Positions 1-8,699 of a DNA stretch of 64,000 nucleotides are shown in pieces. This DNA is from WJLG01 sp964602485. GTDB lineage: Bacteria; Patescibacteriota; Patescibacteriia; Patescibacteriales; WJLG01. Position numbers and translations under genes: made by a program. The DNA is taken from positions 1 to 64,000 of the forward strand of contig CAZRQU010000003.1 of assembly GCA_964602485.1 (NCBI GenBank). The letters are read 5' to 3'. How positions within the stretch are numbered: position 1 is the first letter of the stretch; the number at the start of each line of letters is the position of its first letter. The notes below the pieces were generated by a model. It ran no database searches, was not told the DNA's origin, and saw only the letters and a program-made list of their open reading frames with translations.

Positions 1-45
1 TGCCCCTGAATGGAGCGAAGCGGAATGAACGGGGTGGCAACAAAT
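1..45. repeat. GC-rich repeat-like sequence at the window edge
   Basis: GC-rich stretch holding GGAATGAAC and CCCC/GGGG ends. It resembles the dispersed palindromic repeats seen at about 994-1060 and 12756-13527 but is not identical to them. It lies directly upstream of the recombinase gene. The window edge hides its full extent, so this is a weak call. Confidence 0.3.
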
Positions 46-133
46 TTTGCATAACAAATTATATGCGAAGTTGTTGTTATTTTGTTAAAAATTAGTTAAA
101 ATTATTATATAAATTTTAATCCATAGGACGGGT

Positions 134-985
134 ATGGATACAAGTTATACAAAAAATCGCTATTCTTATAATAGCCAAAATCCTTTAGAAAAATTAAAGC
201 AGGAAATGCGCCTTAGGATGTTTAGTCCCAAAACCATCAAATCCTACCTTTACTATACCACTTTTTTTCTTAATTTTACAAGGAAAAGCCCAACCAATAT
301 CAATCAAGACGACATTAGGGCTTATTTAGATAATTTTTGCAATAAAAATGTTTCTTCCTCTACTTTAAACACCGCTTATAGCGCTTTGAAATTCTATTTT
401 GAAAAAATTCTTTGCCGTAAATTCTTTTTTAACCTGCCCCGGGCCAAAAAAGATAAAAAACTACCAATCGTGCTTTCCAAAAAAGAAATTTTGGAAATCA
501 TCAACGCTTGCGAGAACATCAAGCACAAATTGATCATCCAGATCCTTTATTGTTCCGGCTTGCGCGTCAGCGAGGTCATTAATTTGAAAATAAACGACAT
601 AGATCTCAACAGAAAATCAATTCATATCAAAGGCGCCAAGGGCAAAAAGGATCGGATCACCATTATATCGGAAACTGTTTTAAATAATATTGATAAATAT
701 TTACAAGAATGGCAACCACTTGAATATGTTTTTGAATCTATGCGTGGGGGCAAGCTCACTACCCGGACAGTCCAAGCCATTGTTTCACAAAACACCCGAA
801 AAGCTCACATTTTTAAAAATATAACTCCGCATACTTTCCGCCACAGCTTTGCCACTCATCTTTTAGAAAGCGGGTTGGATATCCGTTATATTCAAGTACT
901 TCTCGGTCATTCTCGCTTGGAAACCACCCAAATATATACCAAGGTGGCAACCACGCAATTTGATAAGATAAAGGATTTGTTATAG
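134..985 (+). CDS. xerC: Tyrosine recombinase, XerC/XerD type
   Basis: Site-specific DNA recombinase of 283 aa, a normal XerC/D length. The N-terminal 100 residues form a SAM-like core-binding domain. The catalytic domain has all the signature residues: Arg in CSGLRVSEV (about residue 143), Lys in the GAKGKKDR hairpin, HTFRHS near residue 233, LGHS near 258, and the nucleophilic Tyr in TQIYTKV near 266. This could be the cellular chromosome-dimer resolvase or a mobile-element integrase; sequence alone does not decide. GC-rich repeats lie on both sides, which favours at least asking about mobility. The start is the first in-frame ATG, with a weak AGGACG sequence upstream. Confidence 0.9.
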   Translation: MDTSYTKNRYSYNSQNPLEKLKQEMRLRMFSPKTIKSYLYYTTFFLNFTRKSPTNINQDDIRAYLDNFCNKNVSSSTLNTAYSALKFYFEKILCRKFFFNLPRAKKDKKLPIVLSKKEILEIINACENIKHKLIIQILYCSGLRVSEVINLKINDIDLNRKSIHIKGAKGKKDRITIISETVLNNIDKYLQEWQPLEYVFESMRGGKLTTRTVQAIVSQNTRKAHIFKNITPHTFRHSFATHLLESGLDIRYIQVLLGHSRLETTQIYTKVATTQFDKIKDLL

Positions 986-993
986 AATCAAGA

Positions 994-1060
994 CTGGATT
1001 CCTCCCGCCTTGGCGGGACGGGGATGACGAAGGAAGAGTGGGAATGACAAAAAACAAAGG
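994..1060. repeat. Dispersed GC-rich palindromic repeat (dRS3-like)
   Basis: Twenty-six bases at 994-1019 are identical to 12756-12781 and contain the inverted repeat CCCGCCTTGGCGGG. They are followed by degenerate GGGATGAC / GGGAATGAC motifs. The family resembles the short GC-rich palindromes dispersed through many bacterial genomes (for example Neisseria dRS3). It lies between the recombinase stop and rnhB. Confidence 0.7.
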
Positions 1061-1081
1061 GTATGACGAGGAAAAATAATT

Positions 1082-1714
1082 ATGCTTGGACTGGATAAAG
1101 AAAACACATTATTCTCTTGTGGCCATAAAACTATCTGCGGTTTGGACGAAGCCGGGCGCGGCCCCTTAGCCGGACCGGTGGTGGCCGCGGCTGTTTCTTT
1201 GGATCCGGAAACCTGCTCAAGTTTGGCCAGCCAAAAACTTTTAGAATATATCAAGGATTCCAAAAAGCTCACTGCCAAAAAAAGGGATGAGCTTTTTGAT
1301 TTTATACAAAACAATTTTTGCGAGGTTGGCATCGGCATCTGTGGCCACGAAACCATAGACAGAATAAACATATTGGAGGCCACCTTTTTGGCCATGAAGA
1401 AAGCTATCAGCGCGCTTAAACAAAAACCGGAGTTCGCCATGTTGGATGGCAAGTTCATGATCCCGAACTCCAGCTTAAAACAAGAAGCGGTCATAAAGGG
1501 CGATGATCTGGTTCTTTCCATAGCCGCCGCTTCCATAATCGCCAAAGTGGCCCGCGACCGAATGATGGATGAATTCCACCAACAATATCCGATGTACGGC
1601 TTTGATCAACACCGCGGCTACGGCACTAAATTGCACATGGAGGCAATCGCCAGCTACGGTCCCTGCCCTATTCATAGAAAAAGCTTCGGCCCCATAGCCA
1701 AGCTCTGCCAATAA
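1082..1714 (+). CDS. rnhB: Ribonuclease HII
   Basis: Cytoplasmic endonuclease that cuts RNA in RNA-DNA hybrids and removes misincorporated ribonucleotides. The 210 aa are the usual RNase HII length. The signature DEAGRGPLAGP occurs near residue 21 and gives two metal-binding acidic residues. DSKKL follows near residue 59, and KGDDLVLSIAAASIIAKVARD near residue 140 supplies the remaining catalytic acids. HRGYGTKLH and a typical GPCPIHRKSF end close the domain. The ATG at 1082 places the DEAGRG motif at the expected distance and has a weak GAGG upstream. Confidence 0.95.
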   Translation: MLGLDKENTLFSCGHKTICGLDEAGRGPLAGPVVAAAVSLDPETCSSLASQKLLEYIKDSKKLTAKKRDELFDFIQNNFCEVGIGICGHETIDRINILEATFLAMKKAISALKQKPEFAMLDGKFMIPNSSLKQEAVIKGDDLVLSIAAASIIAKVARDRMMDEFHQQYPMYGFDQHRGYGTKLHMEAIASYGPCPIHRKSFGPIAKLCQ

Positions 1715-1717
1715 AAA

Positions 1718-1738
1718 AGAGACTTTTCTAAAGTCTCT
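1718..1738 (-). terminator. Intrinsic terminator of the 1737-2147 gene
   Basis: Perfect 9-bp stem (1718-1726 with 1730-1738) and a 3-base loop. Read on the minus strand it is followed by a T run (plus 1713-1718). The stop codon of the minus-strand gene lies at the edge of the stem. The plus side lacks a T run, so it probably serves the minus gene mainly. Confidence 0.75.
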
Positions 1739-2147
1739 AATTAAGGCTGAATATCGGAAAACCGCAAGGCGAATTGTCGACATCAACGAATAACACATTC
1801 TTGAATTTGTCCTTTTGCGCCATTTCAGCCATGACCGGATCCAAAGGATTGGTTCCTTCGTTGTCATAAAGAGCGAACAGATTCACTTTATGACCAGAGA
1901 TCGCTCTTTCCAACACATCTTCTATTAGGATCAAGTAGTCCGAATTTTCCAGACATCCTTCTCCAAAAAAGATGTAGCCTATGTCATTCCTGTCATTCTC
2001 CCACTGATCCATAGTGTCGGCCAAACCGATCGCTATCTGGAAATCGTCCGTAAAATCGACTAATTCCTCGCAGATATCCCCTATCTCCTCTTCTTCAACT
2101 TCATGATCAAAGATCAACAAAGCTCTCTTTTTTGCTTCAAAGAACAT
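1737..2147 (-). CDS. Hypothetical protein, single-gene unit
   Basis: 136 aa, not recognised. It is acidic and has alternating hydrophobic strands and helices (KRALLIFDHE, GYIFFGE, VNLFALYDNEG, NVLFVDVDN), compatible with a small soluble alpha/beta fold. There is no signal peptide or membrane segment. It has its own promoter (2186-2215), a perfect AAGGAGG six bases before ATG, and a terminator at its stop codon. Core genes nearby lack such a Shine-Dalgarno sequence. It is a convergent neighbour of rnhB and divergent from infB. Existence as an expressed gene is well supported; function is unknown. Confidence 0.8.
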   Translation of the reverse strand: MFFEAKKRALLIFDHEVEEEEIGDICEELVDFTDDFQIAIGLADTMDQWENDRNDIGYIFFGEGCLENSDYLILIEDVLERAISGHKVNLFALYDNEGTNPLDPVMAEMAQKDKFKNVLFVDVDNSPCGFPIFSLN

Positions 2148-2185
2148 AACACCTCCTTGTTATTTGAAAAATAACGAAGTATCCC

Positions 2186-2215
2186 ACTATATCATAAACA
2201 ATAGGATAGAATCAA
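2186..2215 (-). promoter_or_regulatory. Promoter of the 1737-2147 gene
   Basis: On the minus strand TTGATT is followed after 18 bases by TATAGT, with an extended -10 TG one base before it. The predicted start leaves a leader of about 30 bases carrying AAGGAGG. Confidence 0.6.
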
Positions 2216-2220
2216 GTGGT

Positions 2221-2247
2221 TTGACTTCTTGGGCAAAAGAGTATAAT
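2221..2247 (+). promoter_or_regulatory. Promoter of infB
   Basis: TTGACT (2221-2226) and a perfect TATAAT (2242-2247) with a 15-base spacer, shorter than ideal. The predicted leader to the infB ATG is about 42 bases, A/T-rich, with no Shine-Dalgarno sequence. Confidence 0.55.
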
Positions 2248-2295
2248 ATTAAATAAAACCTTTGAATTTAGGGCTAATTTTATTTATTTTTTTAT

Positions 2296-4266
2296 ATGAA
2301 TGTAACCGAGCTAGCTAGAAGATTGAAAATAACCCCAAACGAGCTGCGCGAATATCTTCCGCAGATGGGTTTTAATATTGGTCAAAAAGCCATCAAGGTG
2401 GACAATCGGACCGCTCAGAAGATAATCAAAGGCTGGCCCAGTTTTAGAGACAAACTACGAAGGGAGAAAGAGAAGGAAGAAAAAGAGAAAGAAAATAATA
2501 AAGAAGAGCTGGAAGTTGCTAAAAAGGTGAAAGTTCCTAATTTTATAACTGTCCGCGATCTGGCTGAATTGGCTCAAATACCGGTCAACAAAGTATTGTC
2601 CGAACTCATGAAAAACGGCGTCTTCTCTTCTATGAACGAAAAAGTGGACTTTGATACTGTCTCCATAATTGGAGACAACTTAGGGATAGAGGTTATAAGA
2701 AAAGACGATGAGGACGAAGAAGATGAAGAAGATGAAAAGATAAACAAGATATTGAACGAAGAAAATGACAACGATCTTAAAAAAAGACCTCCGGTAATAG
2801 TGGTAATGGGTCATGTAGATCATGGAAAGACCAAACTTTTGGACACTATCAGAAAAACCAATGTTATAGCCGGAGAAAGCGGAGGCATCACCCAGCATAT
2901 CGGAGCTTACCAGATAGAAAAGAACGACAGATTGATCACTTTTGTTGATACCCCCGGGCATGAGGCCTTTACGGCCATGAGAAGCCGTGGCGCCAAAATA
3001 GCTGATGTGGCTATCTTGGTAGTAGCAGCTGATGATGGAGTCAAGCCACAAACAGTAGAAGCTTACAAGATAATCCAAGCTTCTGGCATACCTTTTGTGG
3101 TGGCTATAAATAAAATGGATAAAGAAGGGGCTGATATAAACCGAGTAAAGCAAGAACTCTCGAGCAAGTTGAATATAATCCCGGAAGATTGGGGCGGAAA
3201 AACCGTCTGCTTACCGATCTCCGCTTTAAAAGAGGAAGGTATAGATGATATTTTGGAAACCATCCTTTTACTCACAGATACCGAAGCTGAAAATGTAGTG
3301 GCCAACCCGAAAAGCAAGGCCGTTGGAACAGTGATCGAATCTCATGTAGACAAGAACACGGGGCCCGTGGCCACTATCTTGGTACAAAACGGAACGCTTA
3401 ACATAGGCGACCAATTCTGCATACAAGGAAAGATCTGCGGTAAGGCCAGGTCGCTCAAAGACCATACCGGCCAAGACATAGAAAACGCCGGCCCTTCCAC
3501 TCCAGTCAAGATAATCGGACTTAAGATAGCTCCAGCTGTTGGTGAAATATTAAAAGTTGGAGAAGGAGAAAGAGTTAAAGGTGGGTTCAGCAAACTATCG
3601 AAGAAGCCAAGCAGCGTCTCTGCCAGCGTTGCTGAAGAAAGCGAAGAGGACCCTGTAAAAAAATTCAATTTGGTTCTCAAAAGCGATGTTTTTGGTTCAG
3701 CTGAAGCCATAGAAGAATCCTTGATGAAAATAAACACCGAGGAGGTAAAAGTCAAATTGATCTACAAAGGACTAGGCAATATACTTGAGGGCGACATAGC
3801 CCGAGCCGAGGCGGCTGAAGCTGAAATAGTGGGCTTTAATGTCAAGGTAGCCAATCAGGCCGAAAGCCTGATCAGAGAAAAAGACATTAAAGTAAATACT
3901 TTCAACATAATATACGACTTAATAGAATACGTAAAAACCGAAATGCAGAAATTGGTAACTCCTAAAGTGGAAAGGAAAGAATTGGGAAGACTCAAAGTTC
4001 TGGCTATATTCAGGACCGGTAATGATAATCAGATAATTGGAGGCAAAGTTCTGGATGGCTCCATTAAACCGGCGAAAGTAGAGGTTATTCGCGATAAGGA
4101 AATAATAGCCGAAGGAGAGATCTCTCGCTTACAAGCTGGTAAAGAAGATGTAAAAGAAGCTCAGCAGGATCAAGAATGCGGAGTTCAATTCGAAGGAAAG
4201 CCGGTTATTGCTGAAGGAGATATAATAAACTTCTACGAAAACAAAGAAATAATCAACAAACTATAA
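2296..4266 (+). CDS. infB: Translation initiation factor IF-2
   Basis: GTPase that places initiator fMet-tRNA on the 30S subunit and promotes 50S joining. At 656 aa it is a compact IF-2. Residues 1-50 form an IF2N-like helix-turn region, then comes a charged K/E linker and a second IF2N-like segment, then an acidic stretch near residue 140. The G domain has GHVDHGKTK (G1), DTPGHEAF (G3) and NKMD (G4). Domains II-IV follow, including KSDVFGSAEAIEESL (IF2-C). It leads the infB-rbfA-nrnA cluster. No Shine-Dalgarno sequence precedes the ATG. Confidence 0.97.
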   Translation: MNVTELARRLKITPNELREYLPQMGFNIGQKAIKVDNRTAQKIIKGWPSFRDKLRREKEKEEKEKENNKEELEVAKKVKVPNFITVRDLAELAQIPVNKVLSELMKNGVFSSMNEKVDFDTVSIIGDNLGIEVIRKDDEDEEDEEDEKINKILNEENDNDLKKRPPVIVVMGHVDHGKTKLLDTIRKTNVIAGESGGITQHIGAYQIEKNDRLITFVDTPGHEAFTAMRSRGAKIADVAILVVAADDGVKPQTVEAYKIIQASGIPFVVAINKMDKEGADINRVKQELSSKLNIIPEDWGGKTVCLPISALKEEGIDDILETILLLTDTEAENVVANPKSKAVGTVIESHVDKNTGPVATILVQNGTLNIGDQFCIQGKICGKARSLKDHTGQDIENAGPSTPVKIIGLKIAPAVGEILKVGEGERVKGGFSKLSKKPSSVSASVAEESEEDPVKKFNLVLKSDVFGSAEAIEESLMKINTEEVKVKLIYKGLGNILEGDIARAEAAEAEIVGFNVKVANQAESLIREKDIKVNTFNIIYDLIEYVKTEMQKLVTPKVERKELGRLKVLAIFRTGNDNQIIGGKVLDGSIKPAKVEVIRDKEIIAEGEISRLQAGKEDVKEAQQDQECGVQFEGKPVIAEGDIINFYENKEIINKL

Positions 4267-4267
4267 T

Positions 4268-4612
4268 ATGGGCAGAATGGAACAAGTCAACGAACTGTTA
4301 CATCAGCACTTGGCCGAAATAGTCAATCAGGAAGTAAAAATAGAAGACGGACTTATAACCATCTCTTATGTGGAATGCTCTCCTGATCTGGATAGCGCCA
4401 AGGTTGCCATTTCAGTATTACCTGACAAGCTGGTTGGAACCGCTTTAAAAAAATTAAGAGCGCACTCCGGAGAGATAGTAAACGCTTTATCAAAGAAGAT
4501 AAAATTAAAAAGGACTCCAAAATTGAAATGGGTATTTGACCCAAGAGAAAAGAATGCTTCCGCTTTGGATGAAATATTCGAACAAATAGAAAAAGAAAGA
4601 GAAGAACAATAA
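4268..4612 (+). CDS. rbfA: 30S ribosome-binding factor A
   Basis: 114-aa KH-like factor that binds immature 30S subunits during 16S rRNA 5'-end maturation. The order infB-rbfA is conserved across bacteria and the gene starts one base after the infB stop, so it is co-transcribed. The family pattern is visible: an N-terminal helix (MEQVNELLHQHLAEIV), then ITISYVECSPDLDSAKVAISVL, and the characteristic KLKWVFDP followed by a helix (DEIFEQIEKE). A terminator follows directly. Confidence 0.93.
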   Translation: MGRMEQVNELLHQHLAEIVNQEVKIEDGLITISYVECSPDLDSAKVAISVLPDKLVGTALKKLRAHSGEIVNALSKKIKLKRTPKLKWVFDPREKNASALDEIFEQIEKEREEQ

Positions 4613-4641
4613 AAGGACCTCATTTCAAAAGGTTCTTTTTT
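4612..4641 (+). terminator. Intrinsic terminator after rbfA
   Basis: A 9-bp stem with one G-U pair (4612-4620 with 4630-4638), a 9-base loop and a T run into 4641. It separates infB-rbfA from nrnA, perhaps only partially since nrnA follows 17 bases later. Confidence 0.7.
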
Positions 4642-4657
4642 GGTTAATGGATGATAT

Positions 4658-5629
4658 ATGAATATTCAAGAAAAATACAAATTAGCTTACGAAAAAATAA
4701 AACAAGCCAAAAACATACTTCTAATAACCCATGAAAGGCCAGACGGGGATGCCTTAGCTTCTGTTTGCTCAATGTCGGTATTCCTTGAACATATAAATAA
4801 AGATTTTTTCATCTACTGCCATGACAAACCATCTTCTATATTCAACTTTCTTCCGAATGTAGAAAGAATAAAAGATAAAAAACCAAATAACTGGGAAAGG
4901 TTCGATCTGATAATAATAATGGATTGTGGGGCCGTATCCAGGACCAAGGCCGAAGAAGAACTTACATCAGGTCCGGCAAAAGGATATATAATAGAGCTGG
5001 ATCATCATCCGGCAGTGGACAAATATTCCGACCTAGAAATAAGATCACCAAAAACATCTTCAACAGCCGAACTTCTTTTTAATTTCTTTAGAACTAATGG
5101 AATAAAGATAGATAAAGACATGGCCACCGGCATTCTGACCGGCATTCTGACCGATACCATAAATTTTCTTAATCCTTCCACCACGGCCGGAACCATATCC
5201 ATCGCCTCGGAAATGCTTTCTTGCGGAGCCCATATGCCAAAGATAAACCGCTTCGCTTGGAAGAATAAGAACATTGGATCAATGAAAGCGCTAGGAAGCA
5301 TATTGGACAAATTAAAAGTCAACAAAAAATATAATTTTGCTTTCAGTTGTTTGACCTACGAAGAAATGCAAGTTTTTAAAGGATCGGAAGAGACCTTTGA
5401 CTCGGTTATGAATTTCTTGACCAATATGGATGGTGTTCGCGCCATCATGCTCTTGCGCGAAGAAAAGCCGGGAAAGATAAAAGGCAGTTTGCGCACCAAT
5501 TACCCTAATGTAGATGTTTCCAAACTGGCCAAACACCTAAACGGCGGAGGGCATGCCAAAGCCTCTGGATTCAAAGTGGACGGTCACATAAAAAAAACCG
5601 CCTCAAGCTGGCGGATAGTGGATGGTTAA
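4658..5629 (+). CDS. nrnA: DHH-family phosphoesterase, NrnA-like
   Basis: Predicted nanoRNase / pAp phosphatase degrading short oligoribonucleotides or 3'-phosphoadenosine 5'-phosphate, two-metal dependent. At 323 aa it has the usual length. DHH domain: HERPDGDAL near residue 25 (DxD metal ligands), DCGAVSR near 89, DHHP near 114. The C-terminal DHHA1 domain ends with GGGHAKASGF, the substrate-binding loop. It sits downstream of infB-rbfA, a neighbourhood also seen in Firmicutes. No Shine-Dalgarno sequence is visible. Confidence 0.92.
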   Translation: MNIQEKYKLAYEKIKQAKNILLITHERPDGDALASVCSMSVFLEHINKDFFIYCHDKPSSIFNFLPNVERIKDKKPNNWERFDLIIIMDCGAVSRTKAEEELTSGPAKGYIIELDHHPAVDKYSDLEIRSPKTSSTAELLFNFFRTNGIKIDKDMATGILTGILTDTINFLNPSTTAGTISIASEMLSCGAHMPKINRFAWKNKNIGSMKALGSILDKLKVNKKYNFAFSCLTYEEMQVFKGSEETFDSVMNFLTNMDGVRAIMLLREEKPGKIKGSLRTNYPNVDVSKLAKHLNGGGHAKASGFKVDGHIKKTASSWRIVDG

Positions 5630-5698
5630 TTAGTTACTTAGTGTATTGGTTAATTAGGGACCAGACAAAAATAAACACCTAATAAAGCAGCTAACCAA

Positions 5699-6382
5699 TT
5701 AACTAATTTTTTTGTTCTTCTCTCTCCACTCCTCTATTTCCTTATGGTTTCCGCCCAATAAGACCTCGGGCACTTCCATCTTCTTACGACCGGCCTTGAA
5801 CATGGCCGGTTTTGTATATTGAGGATATTCCAAAACTCCCTTTTTACTATGCGACTCATCCTTGGCCGACTCCTTGTTGCCCAAAACTCCCGGCACTAAA
5901 CGAGTAATAGAGTCTATCATTACCATTGCCCCCAGCTCCCCTCCAGTTAAAACATAATCACCAATAGATATCTCTTCATCAATAAACTCCAAAACCCTTT
6001 CATCCACTCCTTCATAGCGTCCGCAAACAAATAATATATTATCAAGTTTAGAATATTTTTTAGCCATCTGTTGGTCCCACTTTTTACCCTTAGCCGAAAG
6101 AAGGACAACCTTCGTAGCTTTTTTATTCTTTTGCGATCTGCTCTTTGCGATCTTCTCTTTGATGCTCTTGATAGCTTTATATAAAACATCCGCTTTCATC
6201 ACCATGCCGGCCCCGCCTCCATAAGGAGTATCATCAACCGTTCTGTGCTTGTCGGTGGTCCACTGGCGAAGATCATGGGTTTTTATTTTGACCTTCTTCT
6301 TTTCTTGGGCACGCTTAATTATACTCTCGTTTATATAAGAGTCGAATATATCTGGAAATATTGTGATGATGTTAAAATTCAT
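5699..6382 (-). CDS. trmD: tRNA (guanine-N1-)-methyltransferase
   Basis: SAM-dependent SPOUT enzyme that methylates G37 of tRNAs reading CNN codons, preventing frameshifting. The start is set at 6382 (MNFNIITIFPDIF), because family members begin there; the open frame extends 42 codons upstream without family character. Motifs: YGGGAGMVMK near residue 55, CGRYEGVDERV near 115, and the trefoil-knot SAM site SIGDYVLTGGELGAM with VPGVLGN. Length about 227 aa, normal. It starts one base after the stop of the membrane-protein gene and so belongs to the ftsH operon, not to an rpsP-rimM-trmD operon. Confidence 0.95.
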   Translation of the reverse strand: MNFNIITIFPDIFDSYINESIIKRAQEKKKVKIKTHDLRQWTTDKHRTVDDTPYGGGAGMVMKADVLYKAIKSIKEKIAKSRSQKNKKATKVVLLSAKGKKWDQQMAKKYSKLDNILFVCGRYEGVDERVLEFIDEEISIGDYVLTGGELGAMVMIDSITRLVPGVLGNKESAKDESHSKKGVLEYPQYTKPAMFKAGRKKMEVPEVLLGGNHKEIEEWREKNKKIS

Positions 6383-6383
6383 A

Positions 6384-6797
6384 TTACTTTTTGTTCTTAC
6401 TGCTGTCCCAAGAAAGCCCCCAAGCGCCGATGAAAAAACTTCCCAGCACCAGCAAAGGCAAAGATATAAAGAAAAGCACCAACCATCTATTCTCCTTGAA
6501 AGTATCAAAGAAAAAGATAGAAGCCACTCCCATGGCCACTATCAAAAAACCGCCGGTCAATTCCCATTTCCAGGCTATTAAAACAAAAACGAACAAAACC
6601 AGCCAGGGTATAGCATTGGGGCTGTTCATAATAATTCCGGAAATTCCTTCCCCGGCCTGCCCGGCTCCGGATAGAAGTGCGAAGGTAAAAGCCAAAATAG
6701 CCAAAACAAGAAGCAGGATTCTGGCCATACGGCGAAGCTTGCGAGCAAATCTTTCTTGTGTATCCAAAGGTTTGCCCGCCTGATCTATGTTTTTCAT
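6384..6797 (-). CDS. Small four-helix membrane protein
   Basis: 137 aa with four hydrophobic segments at about residues 25-43, 59-78, 81-100 and 106-130, and a basic N-terminus (ARKLRRMAR) that should stay in the cytoplasm. Resembles small DUF-type membrane proteins; no catalytic motif is seen and the function is unknown. Sandwiched between ftsH (13 bases upstream) and trmD (1 base downstream), so co-transcribed. A partner or substrate of the FtsH membrane protease is possible but only by context. Confidence 0.8.
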   Translation of the reverse strand: MKNIDQAGKPLDTQERFARKLRRMARILLLVLAILAFTFALLSGAGQAGEGISGIIMNSPNAIPWLVLFVFVLIAWKWELTGGFLIVAMGVASIFFFDTFKENRWLVLFFISLPLLVLGSFFIGAWGLSWDSSKNKK

Positions 6798-6809
6798 ATT
6801 TGAAAAAGA

Positions 6810-8699
6810 TTATTTTTGCTCTTCCTCTTTTTCACTGTTTGGATCTATGCCTATCTTTTTTTCCTTTTCTTTCTTTTTTTTGCCAAGGATCTCCTCGAAT
6901 TCCTCTTTCTCTATAGTTTCCTTTTCATAGAGAGCCTTAACCACTTCCTCCAACTCTTCCTTTTTGTCTTGTAGGATATCTTCAGCCGTCTTAACAGCGT
7001 CCCTTATCAAGCCCTCTATTTCTTGGTCTATTTCTTGAGCGGTTTTCTCACTGTAATCGCGCTGTTCATGTATCTCTTTTCCCAAGAAAACCATATCCTG
7101 ACTCTGGCCATATGTTCTAGGAGCCATTTTATCGCTCATACCATAATCAGTAACCAAGCTCCTAGCCAGCTCAGTCGCCTTTCTCAGGTCAGAAGTGGCA
7201 CCGGTGGTTATATCCTTTAAAACTTCTTTCTCAACAGTGTGTCCGGCTAAAAGAACAGAGAGCTCTTCTACAAATTCAACTCGTGAATGCATCCTCTTAT
7301 CTTCCTGCGGAGTTTTTAAGGTATAACCAGCGGCTCGCCCACGAGCAATTATAGAAACCTTTTGTACTGGATCGGTGTGAGGAAGACTGTGAGCCACTAA
7401 AGCATGGGCGGCCTCATGATAAGCGGTAACCTTTTTCTCGTTATCTGTTATTATGCGACTCCTTCTTTCCGGCCCCATCATAACCTTTTCTATTGAATCA
7501 TATATATACTCCATCTTGACTTCCTTTTCGTTCTTCCTGGCAGTTAAAATAGAAGCTTCATTCAAAAGATTATCTAAGTCGGCCCCGGAAAACCCCGGAG
7601 TTCTTTCAGCTATTCTCTTTAGATCCACTTCTTTGGCCAGAGGCTTGCCTTTAGCGTGCACTTTTAAGATAGCTTCTCTTTCTTTAAGGTCTGGAATGTC
7701 CACTACTATCCGCCTGTCGAATCTGCCCGGACGCAAAAGAGCCGGATCAAGAACGTCAGGACGATTGGTAGCGGCGACCACTATCACATTAGCGTGCGGA
7801 TCAAACCCGTCCATCTCAACCAATATTTGATTCAATGTCTGTTCACGCTCATCATGAGACCCTCCCAAGCCGGCACCGCGCTTACGGCCGACTGCATCTA
7901 TCTCGTCTATAAAAACTATACATGGAGCGTTCTTCTTGGCCTTAGAGAACATATCCCTAACGCGAGAAGCACCAACACCAACAAACATTTCCACGAATTC
8001 AGATCCGGAAATATGGAAAAAGGGGACGTCTGCCTCGCCAGCCACTGCTCTGGCCATCAAAGTCTTTCCTGTTCCCGGAGGGCCTAAAAGCAAAAATCCT
8101 TTTGGTATTTCAGCTCCTAAATTTATGAATTTCTTAGGATGTTTTAGGAATTCTATTACCTCGGCCAACTCTTCTTTAGGTTCCCGGCTACCGGCCACGT
8201 CCTTGAAAGTAACTTTTTTCTTTCCGTCTTTGGAAAATTCTTTAGCCTGAGACTGTCCGAACATCATTGCCTTACTATTGGCTCCCTGAACTCCTCTCAT
8301 CATAAAATAAATAAAAACCGCTATGATCAAGAATGGCAAAACAAATGAAAGCAAAGGCAATATCCAAGCGTCAAAATCAGACTCGCCTTCTATGTTTATA
8401 TTGGCTCCAGCTATCTTGTCGGAAGAAACCCCCAGGTTAGACAATAATTCAGCAGCGGATTCTCCTGACTCCTTCTTAACTGTTTTCTTCTCGCCTGATC
8501 CCAACTCTACTTTCATTAAGTCACCTTCAACTTTTATAGAAGAAACATTCTCTTCCCTTATTTCAGTAACCAGCTGGCTCAAGCTCATTTGCTTATCCTC
8601 TTCCCCTGGATTGGCCAAATAACTGAAAGCGGCGGCTATCAAAATGAATATTATGAAGAATATAACGAAATTCTTTATAAGTCCGGCTGTGTTTTTCAT
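6810..8699 (-). CDS. ftsH: ATP-dependent zinc metalloprotease FtsH
   Basis: Membrane-anchored AAA+ protease that degrades misassembled membrane proteins. At 629 aa the length is normal. Order: N-terminal transmembrane helix (about 7-26), periplasmic domain, second helix (about 112-134), AAA+ module with Walker A GPPGTGKT near 206, Walker B IVFIDEIDA near 263, SRH RPGRFDRR, then zinc protease motif HEAAH near 428 and the third ligand Asp within ATSDLRKAT. The motif is HEAAH where HEAGH is usual, still HEXXH. The acidic/basic tail after 590 is low complexity. A structured leader precedes it. Confidence 0.97.
   Translation of the reverse strand: MKNTAGLIKNFVIFFIIFILIAAAFSYLANPGEEDKQMSLSQLVTEIREENVSSIKVEGDLMKVELGSGEKKTVKKESGESAAELLSNLGVSSDKIAGANINIEGESDFDAWILPLLSFVLPFLIIAVFIYFMMRGVQGANSKAMMFGQSQAKEFSKDGKKKVTFKDVAGSREPKEELAEVIEFLKHPKKFINLGAEIPKGFLLLGPPGTGKTLMARAVAGEADVPFFHISGSEFVEMFVGVGASRVRDMFSKAKKNAPCIVFIDEIDAVGRKRGAGLGGSHDEREQTLNQILVEMDGFDPHANVIVVAATNRPDVLDPALLRPGRFDRRIVVDIPDLKEREAILKVHAKGKPLAKEVDLKRIAERTPGFSGADLDNLLNEASILTARKNEKEVKMEYIYDSIEKVMMGPERRSRIITDNEKKVTAYHEAAHALVAHSLPHTDPVQKVSIIARGRAAGYTLKTPQEDKRMHSRVEFVEELSVLLAGHTVEKEVLKDITTGATSDLRKATELARSLVTDYGMSDKMAPRTYGQSQDMVFLGKEIHEQRDYSEKTAQEIDQEIEGLIRDAVKTAEDILQDKKEELEEVVKALYEKETIEKEEFEEILGKKKKEKEKKIGIDPNSEKEEEQK

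Noticed and set aside
6383..6508. Longer TrmD start at 6508
   Set aside because: The 42 extra codons overlap the upstream membrane-protein gene and have no family similarity; the start at 6382 fits the family and the 1-base gap.
6810..8699. FtsH as an inactive protease because of HEAAH instead of HEAGH
   Set aside because: The HEXXH zinc motif and the third Asp ligand are intact; Ala at that position does not remove a ligand.
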